This document shows, piece by piece, positions 26,461 through 34,551 of a stretch of DNA of 64,000 nt (positions within the stretch are counted from its first letter, which is position 1; every line of letters begins with the position of its first letter). Below the pieces are notes generated by a model that was not told where the DNA came from, made no database searches, and saw only the letters and a list, made by a program, of their open reading frames with translations. This stretch comes from Bacteroides congonensis (GTDB lineage: Bacteria > Bacteroidota > Bacteroidia > Bacteroidales > Bacteroidaceae). The stretch is taken from positions 434,001 through 498,000 of the forward strand of contig NZ_FQXY01000011.1 in NCBI RefSeq assembly GCF_900130125.1, written 5' to 3'. A program made the position numbers and the translations under genes.

Positions 26461-27471
26461 ATGAAGAAAAACTATGTAACAGCTGCTCTTGCTTTGCTAC
26501 TTTTAGCGGGGTGCAGCAACGATGTCAAGGAATCTGATATCAAATTCTCGGGAGATGCAGGCGCTAAGGTTTCTTTTAGCGCAGTAATCAATGATCATGA
26601 GGCAAGTGATCTTGTTACCAGAGCTACAGAAACGAGTTGGGAAGCGGGTGATCGTGTAGGTATCACTTGCGGTAAAGACCAAGTGAACGTTGAGTATCAA
26701 TATTCCCCGGACAATACAGGACTGTTCACTGCTGTAAACGGAAAGACAGAAGATATCTGGGTACTCGGAACCCAGACGTATGATGTATCGGCTTATTATC
26801 CTTTCACAGGAACATCCGGAACGGAGCCAATAGCACTAGAAGTCAATACCGGTACCGAGGTGCAAACTAATACGGAAACCCGTAAGCAAATTGACTTCCT
26901 TTATGCCACAGGAATTGCGACGAGCCAACAGCCCAATGTGCAGTTGTCTTTTCACCACGTGATGAGCCGCATCAAACTTACCTTTACTCCTGGTGAAGGT
27001 GTAAACTTGTCTGATATAACCTGTTATCTCATCGGTTTGAAGCAGGAAGGTACATTTAATCCCGTTACAGGTGTGGCAGCCGTTAGCAGTGCTGAAACAG
27101 TGAAACCGGAAGATATCATTTGGGATGGTGATCGTAAAGTTGGCGCAGCTAATAACTACACGGTAGAAGCTATCTTATTACCGCAGGTTGTCAGCGAGAA
27201 AGTCTGGATACAGGCGGGAATGAGCGGAAACTATTATGAGGCTACCTTTACTAATCTGACAGAACTGAAACCCGGTCATTCATATAACTATACGATTGAA
27301 GTAAATAAGTATGAAGACAATGAATATGTATTGAAAATCACTCAAGCGACTGAAATTGTTGGCTGGATCACGGGAGACGAAGGCAAATATTCACCGGATG
27401 CAGGACTTGCAGGAACAGACTCTTCAGTAACGAATCCTAGTTGGGAACTGGAGGAAGAAGAGATTGACTGA
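26461..27471 (+). CDS. Fimbrillin-family (Mfa-like) lipoprotein, first gene of the RG-I SusCD operon
   Basis: 336 residues from MKKNYVTAALALLLLAGC, a textbook lipoprotein signal; the ATG at 26461 is preferred to 26425, which would add 12 residues before the signal. The body shows the fimbrillin pattern: TRATETSWEAGDRVGI, YDVSAYYPFTG, RKQIDFLYATG, QLSFHHVMSRIKLTFTPG, and the C-terminal LKPGHSYNYTIEV. It is a paralogue of the lipoprotein at 61736 (shared IDFL(Y/F)A, F.H.M..I.L.F and LEGTFN-type blocks). Proteins of this fold were first known as pilus subunits, but in polysaccharide loci they occupy the position of surface glycan-binding proteins. Glycan binding is inferred from context. Confidence 0.82.
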   Translation: MKKNYVTAALALLLLAGCSNDVKESDIKFSGDAGAKVSFSAVINDHEASDLVTRATETSWEAGDRVGITCGKDQVNVEYQYSPDNTGLFTAVNGKTEDIWVLGTQTYDVSAYYPFTGTSGTEPIALEVNTGTEVQTNTETRKQIDFLYATGIATSQQPNVQLSFHHVMSRIKLTFTPGEGVNLSDITCYLIGLKQEGTFNPVTGVAAVSSAETVKPEDIIWDGDRKVGAANNYTVEAILLPQVVSEKVWIQAGMSGNYYEATFTNLTELKPGHSYNYTIEVNKYEDNEYVLKITQATEIVGWITGDEGKYSPDAGLAGTDSSVTNPSWELEEEEID

Positions 27472-27552
27472 TTACTCCATCAATAGTCAACGTTACCTAT
27501 TTTTAGAGTGACAAAACAAAGAATATTTTAATGAATAAATAATATCTGATTT

Positions 27553-29193
27553 ATGAAATATTATAATTATATATCCATGCTGCTACTTGTAGGTTTGGCA
27601 GTACTGACATCTTGCAACCAAGATGAGAACATTGGCAATGAAGGAAATCCTATGCAGGGTTTCCAAGTTTCCGTAAGTGACACCGGATTTAAGACTGACA
27701 ACGCTACGCGTGCTACTGAGAATGATTATGCTACTATATTTACGAATGGAGATGCTATAGGTATTTTTGCTGTACGCAACGGAGAAATTGTAAGCAATAT
27801 AAATAATGTGAAATGTACTATGCAGGATGGCGCATGGGTAATGAATGCCTATATAGAATATAAAGAAAGTGAATTTAATGCAATGAAATTTTATGCCTAC
27901 TACCCATACAGTGAAACATTCAATTCAGATACGGACTTTGAAGCATCTAAAACGTTAACAGACGGTGATCCTTTTGAAAAATATGTGGCGAATTGGAAAA
28001 TAGAAGCCGATCAAGATGAAACCAATTATACGAAATATGACCTAATGACAAGTGTGGGAAAGGCCTCTGGACAACGTCTGAAAGGAGAAGTTTCTTTCAT
28101 CATGCAACATCGAATGGCACTTGCTGTTCTTCAAATGCCGGAAGTCATATATAATTTCACGAATACAGATGTAACTATTGACGATTATGCTCTGCCTACT
28201 CAAGCAGGAACATTCAAACTAAATAATCAGACGGCGAATCCATATGAGCAAGAAATTGGAGATAAGACTTATTATCGCTTTCTTATAAATCCGAATAAAG
28301 AATTTACTATTGCAGGATCTTATATCACAAGCAAGGAAGAAAAGACTTATGACCATACAGCTACGTTAACAAGCGGACAGGCTAAACTGTATAAAGTCAA
28401 GAATCCGGAACCGATAAAACATTTGCTTTCAGTTGGTGATTATTTGTGTGAAGATGGTTCTATCGTAAGCAAAGATGCCGACGTGCCCGAAAACGCGGTT
28501 GGTGTAGTATTCTATGTCGGTAATCCGCAACCATCAGTAACGCATCCAGATAAATATGTAGAGGCAAAAGATCCATTACGTCGTGATTATCCCGAATGTA
28601 AACATGGGCTGGTATTAGCTTTAAAGAATGCACTGGTAGGTACTGCTGAAACAGGACGGTTCAACACAAGTAATAAACACTACTACAGCACTTGGTTTAA
28701 GAGTGATGAAAAATACATGAATAGTTACGTAGATACGGAAAGAGGAAAAAATGTTGCTCCTATTGCAGGATTCCAAGGTTACAACAACACGGTTCTCATG
28801 GAAGTTGGCGCAACTATGAGTGATGATTATAAGGCAGGTGCTGGCAATGGATTAATAGCTTTGCAAAACTATCGTGCAGACAATGCAACTCCTGTAACCA
28901 CAACTGGTTGGTATTTCCCTTCAGACTCAGATCTTATCGCTCTCAAACAAGTAGTGGTTACTATAAATTCCAGCATTGAAAAGGCTAGTGGAACAATATT
29001 GGTTATAAATGATGGTGCTACTGAAAAAGGTAGTTTTTATTGGTCAAACACCGAGCGTAATAATGAATGGATGTGGGTTAACACAATGGGGAGTGGAGCT
29101 GACGCTTCAGGTCCTGCAGAAAGTGGTTCTCTCACAGCAAAACGCTATGCAAAAGATAATGACGGATTTTTCCGTATGATGCTTGCTTTTTAA
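27553..29193 (+). CDS. Fimbrillin-like lipoprotein with a C-terminal FISUMP/DUF1566-type domain
   Basis: 546 residues with a lipoprotein signal (LLLVGLAVLTSC). The N-terminal ~300 residues are fimbrillin-like (ATRATENDYATIFTNGDAIGIFAV, MKFYAYYPYSETF, FIMQHRMALAVLQMP). The last ~200 carry GDYLCEDGSIVSKDADVPENAVGVVFYVG, TTGWYFPSDSDL and SFYWSNTERNNEW, typical of the small DUF1566/FISUMP module. It is a clear paralogue of the truncated protein at 63641 (same DTGF, TRATED-type and GDQIGLFAVKDG blocks). It follows the first fimbrillin by 81 bp and precedes SusC by ~60 bp, so a surface glycan-binding role is likely but unproven. Confidence 0.8.
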   Translation: MKYYNYISMLLLVGLAVLTSCNQDENIGNEGNPMQGFQVSVSDTGFKTDNATRATENDYATIFTNGDAIGIFAVRNGEIVSNINNVKCTMQDGAWVMNAYIEYKESEFNAMKFYAYYPYSETFNSDTDFEASKTLTDGDPFEKYVANWKIEADQDETNYTKYDLMTSVGKASGQRLKGEVSFIMQHRMALAVLQMPEVIYNFTNTDVTIDDYALPTQAGTFKLNNQTANPYEQEIGDKTYYRFLINPNKEFTIAGSYITSKEEKTYDHTATLTSGQAKLYKVKNPEPIKHLLSVGDYLCEDGSIVSKDADVPENAVGVVFYVGNPQPSVTHPDKYVEAKDPLRRDYPECKHGLVLALKNALVGTAETGRFNTSNKHYYSTWFKSDEKYMNSYVDTERGKNVAPIAGFQGYNNTVLMEVGATMSDDYKAGAGNGLIALQNYRADNATPVTTTGWYFPSDSDLIALKQVVVTINSSIEKASGTILVINDGATEKGSFYWSNTERNNEWMWVNTMGSGADASGPAESGSLTAKRYAKDNDGFFRMMLAF

Positions 29194-29259
29194 GGTACTT
29201 TAATAATACCTGATTAGGGCAATATTGATTGCTATTATTATACCATTTATGTGAAAAAT

Positions 29260-32200
29260 ATGAATAAGAAAAACTACATAAAAAAGACAACTTTACCTGT
29301 CGCTCTGTTTTTCTCTTTCTCTTTGCTACCGGTATTCGGTAGCCAAGGTCAGGCTTATGCTGCCATAGACATTGTCCAGCAGCAGGGCGTGATAAAGGGA
29401 ACCGTAGTCGATGATAAAGGAGAACCGATTATCGGTGCAAATGTACTTGCCGAAGGCTCTGCTACCGGCACAATCACCGATATAGACGGTAAATTCAGAC
29501 TTAATGTAAAGCCTGGTACAAAACTGAAAATTTCTTTTATTGGCTATGCCGATCAGACTGTAGTGGCCAAAGATAATATGAAAATTGTGTTGGCAGAAGA
29601 CGCTACCGCACTGGAAGAAGTAGAGATTGTGGCATACGGTGTGCAAAAGAAGGTCAGTGTGACGGGTGCTATTGCCAGTGTGAAAGCCGAAGATGTGATG
29701 CGTACTCCGGTAGGAAGTATCTCCAATATATTGGGAGGGCAGATGAGCGGTTTGACCACAGTGCAGTATTCCGGTGAACCGGGTGCGGATGCAGCGGATA
29801 TTTTTGTACGTGGTAAAGCCACCTGGGCAGATTCCTCTCCGTTGATTCAAATTGACGGTGTGGCACGTGATGCGTCGGACATGGCACAGCTCGATCCGAA
29901 TGAAATAGAAAGCATTAGTATATTGAAAGATGCTTCGGCTACGGCTGTTTTCGGTATCCGTGGTGCCAATGGTGTAGTGTTGATTACCACTAAACGCGGT
30001 AAGGAAGGAAAAGCGAAAATTTCTTTCACGACTTCTGCTTCCGTGTTGATGCCGACCAAGATGGTAGAACAGGCAAACTCATATGAATATGCAAACTTCT
30101 ACAACCAGATGCTTGCCAATGATGGGAATGATCCTAAATTTAGTACAGAAGTCATTCAAAAATTTAAAGACCATTCCGATCCCATCCGTTTTCCGGATGT
30201 CAACTGGGTGGACTATGTGATGAAAGATGCTACCCTTCAGTCCCAACACAACCTGAATATTTCCGGAGGAACTGACCGTATACGTTACTTTATTTCGGCC
30301 GGTGCTTATACACAAGACGGTCTGTTCAAGGAATATGACCTGCCCTACAATCTGAGCTATCAATATCGTCGTTTCAACTACCGTACCAACTTGGATATAG
30401 ATGTGACGAAGACAACCAAATTGTCATTCAACATCAGCGGTAATGTGGACAACTCGGATAAACCGAACAACAGTGGCGGTACTTCTTCCATCGTGAGAAA
30501 TATTTATTATACAACTCCCTTTCATAGTCCGGGCATCATTGACGGAAAAATGGTGTATACCACTGATGATGAACAAGCGGACGGTTTACGTCTTCCTTTT
30601 ACAGGAACCAATGATGCAATGACATACCGCAACGGTAAATCAATTCATGCCAGCAATAATAAACTCAGTATGGATTTGATGTTGGAACAGAAACTGGATT
30701 TTATAACCAAAGGATTGAACTTTAAACTGAAAGGTGCCTATAACAGTTCTTTCACTGTAAATAAAACCGGTGAATGCGGCATTGCTTCCTATACGCCGAT
30801 TCTTAAGGATGACGGTACGATTGGTTATAAGAAGAGTGGTGAAAACTCTGACGTGAAATATGGTTATAATACGGGTAAGGCACGTGACTGGTATATGGAA
30901 GCAGGTTTCAACTATTCCCGTTCATTCAATAACCATAACGTGGGCGCGTTGCTTCTTTACAACCAGTCAAAAGAATTCTATTATTATAAAAGCTCCAGTT
31001 CAATCTATCGGGATATTCCACGTGGATATGTTGGTTTGGTAGGACGCGTCACTTATGATTGGAAAAGCCGTTATCTCGCCGAATTTAATATCGGTTATAA
31101 CGGCTCTGAGAACTTTGCCCCCGAATCTCGTTTCGGTGTATTTCCGGCAGGCTCTTTCGGATGGGTGATGAGTGAGGAAAAATGGTTCAAAGCCATGAAG
31201 CATTGGGTCAGTTTCTTGAAATTGCGCGCCAGCTTCGGTTTGGTAGGTAATGATAAAACGAAAGACAAAGATTCCCGTTTCTTGTATGTTCCCGATCCCT
31301 ATAATACAAATATGAATGCGGAGGCAGGCAGTGGCGGAACCGGAAACTATGGTTATATTTTCGGCGTGGAAAACAAGACTATCAGCTTGGGGTCGTCCGA
31401 AGCTTCAAAGAATAATCCGAATGTAGGATGGGAAAAATCATTCAAACAGAACTATGGTATCGATATTAATTTCTTTGATGACAAACTGAGCGCAACAGGA
31501 GAATATTACCGTGAACACCGTACCAACATTTTGTTGCAAAACGGACAAGCACCCGGCATTCTAGGGTTTGCTATGCCATGGGCAAATCTAGGTGTTGTGG
31601 ATAGCTGGGGATGGGAACTCTCTCTGAAATGGAACGACAAAATCGGGAATAACTTCCGTTACTGGGCGGGCGTAAATCTTTCGTATAATCAGAATGAGAT
31701 TATCGAAAATATGCCGGCTCCTCAACTGTATGATTATCAGTATCAGAAAGGTCATCGTATCGGAGCACGCAAGCAGTACGTATTCTGGCGTTATTATGAC
31801 GAAGAGACTCCTGAACTTTATGAACAAACTTTTCATCGTCCGTATCCCGACCAAAAGATAACAATAAAGAACGGTGATGCTGTATTTATGGATTTGAACG
31901 GTGACCGTATCATTGATAACAATGACATGAGCTACGATTATGGTTATACAGACGATCCGGAATATATGATTGGTATCAATTTGGGATTTGTATATAAGAA
32001 TTGGGAGGTTAGCACTCAGTGGACAGGCGCATGGAATGTAACGCGTATGGTTTCCGATGTATTCCGCCGTCCGTTCCGTTCGGCTTCTGAAAACGAATAT
32101 GGAGGATTACTTTCATACCATTTGGATAACACATGGACAGAGGAAAATCCGTCGCAAAGTGCTAAATATCCGCGAGCTAGTTTTGTCAATGGGGAACATA

Positions 32201-32451
32201 ACTACGCTGATGCCACGCTGTATGAACAAGACTCCAAATATTTGCGCCTGAAAACATTGCAAGTGGCATATAATTTCAATTTTCCTTTTATGAAGAAATT
32301 GGGAATGAACACGATGCAGTTGGCTTTCAGTGGATATAATCTGTGGACCCTGACTCCGTATCTATGGGGTGACCCTGAAGCACGAGCTAGCAGTGCGCCG
32401 GCATATCCATTATCAAAGACCTATACATTAAGTTTAAAAGTAGGATTCTAA
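29260..32451 (+). CDS. SusC/RagA-family TonB-dependent transporter (first of tandem pair)
   Basis: 1063 residues from MNKKNYIKKTTLPVALFFS; a GTG nine bases earlier is possible. Signal peptide to about AYA; carboxypeptidase-regulatory-like domain ~47-125 (GVIKGTVVDDKGEPIIGANVLAEGS); SusC box LEEVEIVAYGVQKKVSVTGAIA; plug with DPNEIESISILKDASATAVFGIRGANGVVLITTKRGK; barrel ending LSLKVGF. It forms the import channel with the SusD that begins 25 bp later. The genomic setting (PL11 at the end of the operon) points to RG-I oligosaccharides. Confidence 0.95.
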   Translation: MNKKNYIKKTTLPVALFFSFSLLPVFGSQGQAYAAIDIVQQQGVIKGTVVDDKGEPIIGANVLAEGSATGTITDIDGKFRLNVKPGTKLKISFIGYADQTVVAKDNMKIVLAEDATALEEVEIVAYGVQKKVSVTGAIASVKAEDVMRTPVGSISNILGGQMSGLTTVQYSGEPGADAADIFVRGKATWADSSPLIQIDGVARDASDMAQLDPNEIESISILKDASATAVFGIRGANGVVLITTKRGKEGKAKISFTTSASVLMPTKMVEQANSYEYANFYNQMLANDGNDPKFSTEVIQKFKDHSDPIRFPDVNWVDYVMKDATLQSQHNLNISGGTDRIRYFISAGAYTQDGLFKEYDLPYNLSYQYRRFNYRTNLDIDVTKTTKLSFNISGNVDNSDKPNNSGGTSSIVRNIYYTTPFHSPGIIDGKMVYTTDDEQADGLRLPFTGTNDAMTYRNGKSIHASNNKLSMDLMLEQKLDFITKGLNFKLKGAYNSSFTVNKTGECGIASYTPILKDDGTIGYKKSGENSDVKYGYNTGKARDWYMEAGFNYSRSFNNHNVGALLLYNQSKEFYYYKSSSSIYRDIPRGYVGLVGRVTYDWKSRYLAEFNIGYNGSENFAPESRFGVFPAGSFGWVMSEEKWFKAMKHWVSFLKLRASFGLVGNDKTKDKDSRFLYVPDPYNTNMNAEAGSGGTGNYGYIFGVENKTISLGSSEASKNNPNVGWEKSFKQNYGIDINFFDDKLSATGEYYREHRTNILLQNGQAPGILGFAMPWANLGVVDSWGWELSLKWNDKIGNNFRYWAGVNLSYNQNEIIENMPAPQLYDYQYQKGHRIGARKQYVFWRYYDEETPELYEQTFHRPYPDQKITIKNGDAVFMDLNGDRIIDNNDMSYDYGYTDDPEYMIGINLGFVYKNWEVSTQWTGAWNVTRMVSDVFRRPFRSASENEYGGLLSYHLDNTWTEENPSQSAKYPRASFVNGEHNYADATLYEQDSKYLRLKTLQVAYNFNFPFMKKLGMNTMQLAFSGYNLWTLTPYLWGDPEARASSAPAYPLSKTYTLSLKVGF

Positions 32452-32475
32452 ATCAGGTATATAAAGTATATTATT

Positions 32476-34509
32476 ATGAAACATATATATAAATGGATTG
32501 TTAGCGCACTGGTTGTGGTTTCTATGATAACTACGTCATGTGTAGATGAAATAAAGTTTGGAAATTCTTTTCTGGATAAAGCACCCGGAGGATCGGCCAC
32601 TATCGATACCGTATTTGGAAGCGCTATTTATACCCAGCAATTCCTGACCGGTATTTATAGCCGTCAATATTATGGGTTGCCGTATATGAATAGAGATTAT
32701 CCTCAAATCCAAAATTCATGCGACTTATATACGGGAAAATTTGAGGCTTTGAGTGACTGTTGGCATTTGCATTGGGCAGGTGCAGGGCTTCAATCTCAAT
32801 ATTATGCCGCTTCTCATACGGCCTCTTATAGTTATCGTCAGGATAAATTCAGTTTTCTTCAAGAATGGGTTTGGGAAGCTGTACGCTCCGGTTATATTTT
32901 ATTGGAGAATATTGACCGGGTACCTGATTTAAGCGCAACGGAAAAGTCACGCATGATTGCTGAAACCAAATGTCTGATAGCCGCCCGTTATTTCGATATG
33001 TTCCGCCATTACGGTGGTCTGCCCATCCTGCGCGGCACTTTTACCGGTACGGAAGCTGGTTTTGAAATTCCGCGTGCCACAGTGGAGGAAACGGTGAACT
33101 TTATGATTTGTTTGTTGGATGATGCTATCAATGCGAACATTCTTCCCTGGGCTTACGACGGCAGCACGGCAGCCAACAGCCAGTCTTATGTAGGACGGTG
33201 GACGAAAGCCGGTGCGATGGCTTTGAAGTGTAAAATCTGGCAATTTGCCGCTTCACCTTTGTTCAATGATGTGCAGGGATATGCCGGCGGTTCTTCTCAG
33301 GCAGAGCAACAACATTTGGTGTGGTATGGCGGCAAACGTCCGGAACTGTGGAACAATTGCCTGGAGGCTTGCAAGGCCTTCTTTGAAGAAAATGAAAAGA
33401 ACGGCAATTACTACCAATTGAGACAAGCCAGTGCCAATACTCCATCCCAATATCGTCAGGCTTACCGTATGGGATATATTTTGCAGGGTAGCAGGGAAGT
33501 TATTCATTCGGTGCGTGTGAGAGAAAGTGACAACCATAATAATGGTAATTATCAATGGCACAAATGGCAATCGGATGTGAAACGTTTGAATTACAATCCG
33601 ACACAGGAATATATTGAAATGTTCCCGTGGGCAGACGGTACTCCGTTCAACTGGGACGCATTGGCAGCCGAGGGAAAAGAGGCACTGAATACCATGTTTG
33701 CCAAAGGAGAGATTGACCCCCAGACGCATTATCAGAAAACGGAACTAACGCGTGACCCCCGTCTGTATGAGACAGCGCGCATCAACGGCACTCCCACTAC
33801 TTTGGACTGGACTACGGGAGAAATGGGACAGCAGCCTTTCGAAGCATGGGTAGGCGGATATCATGCAGGTATGGATCCTAAAAATGAGTCGGAACTGTTT
33901 GCTACCGGTTATGCCAACTTGAAATATTGGCTGGGAGATGAATACATACGCCAACCTCTTCAATGGGTATATCTTCGCTATTCCGATATTATGCTAATTT
34001 ATGCAGAAGCATTATTGCAAGCTAATAATGACAACGTGGGTGCCTTGGAATGGATTGACCAGGTGCGTGCCCGTGTAGGAATGAAAGGTCTGGCGGTATG
34101 CAATCCGGACAAAAATCTGACAACCGACCACGATGCCTTGTTGGAAGAACTTCTGAGAGAACGTGTTTGTGAGTTGGGTATGGAAGACAGCCGCTTCTTC
34201 GACCTTATTCGTTACAAACGTGTAGATTTGTTTGAGAAGCGTCTGCATGGATTGCGCATTTACCGTATGGGATATACGAAAAACGAGGATGGTAAAATGG
34301 TTTATGGACGTATTGAAAAGCAGTGGTATGGTCCTGACCAGAATAGTAAGATGGATCAGCCTACAGACTTCGAGTATGAGAAATTTGAACTGAAAAACCC
34401 TACTCGCCACTGGTGGGATCATGGATTTGACGCTAAATGGTATCTCTCTCCATTCCCGCAGACTGAGATAAATAAAGGTTACGGATTGATTCAAAATCCC
34501 GGATGGTAA
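32476..34509 (+). CDS. SusD/RagB-family glycan-binding lipoprotein (partner of SusC 29260)
   Basis: 677 residues with a lipoprotein signal (Cys in ITTSC). SusD landmarks: SFLDKAPGG, MIAETKCLIAARYFDMFRHYGGLPI, VYLRYSDIMLIYAEALLQANN, LLRERVCELGMEDSRFFDLIRYKRVDLFEKRL, and the closing YLSPFPQTEINKG and IQNPGW. It lies 25 bp after SusC, and the next SusC coding frame begins 43 bp after its stop, so all four Sus genes appear co-transcribed. It sits at the cell surface; RG-I binding is inferred from the operon. Confidence 0.95.
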   Translation: MKHIYKWIVSALVVVSMITTSCVDEIKFGNSFLDKAPGGSATIDTVFGSAIYTQQFLTGIYSRQYYGLPYMNRDYPQIQNSCDLYTGKFEALSDCWHLHWAGAGLQSQYYAASHTASYSYRQDKFSFLQEWVWEAVRSGYILLENIDRVPDLSATEKSRMIAETKCLIAARYFDMFRHYGGLPILRGTFTGTEAGFEIPRATVEETVNFMICLLDDAINANILPWAYDGSTAANSQSYVGRWTKAGAMALKCKIWQFAASPLFNDVQGYAGGSSQAEQQHLVWYGGKRPELWNNCLEACKAFFEENEKNGNYYQLRQASANTPSQYRQAYRMGYILQGSREVIHSVRVRESDNHNNGNYQWHKWQSDVKRLNYNPTQEYIEMFPWADGTPFNWDALAAEGKEALNTMFAKGEIDPQTHYQKTELTRDPRLYETARINGTPTTLDWTTGEMGQQPFEAWVGGYHAGMDPKNESELFATGYANLKYWLGDEYIRQPLQWVYLRYSDIMLIYAEALLQANNDNVGALEWIDQVRARVGMKGLAVCNPDKNLTTDHDALLEELLRERVCELGMEDSRFFDLIRYKRVDLFEKRLHGLRIYRMGYTKNEDGKMVYGRIEKQWYGPDQNSKMDQPTDFEYEKFELKNPTRHWWDHGFDAKWYLSPFPQTEINKGYGLIQNPGW

Positions 34510-34551
34510 TGAGTGAGACACATGAATAACATGATATTTGAACATCAATTT

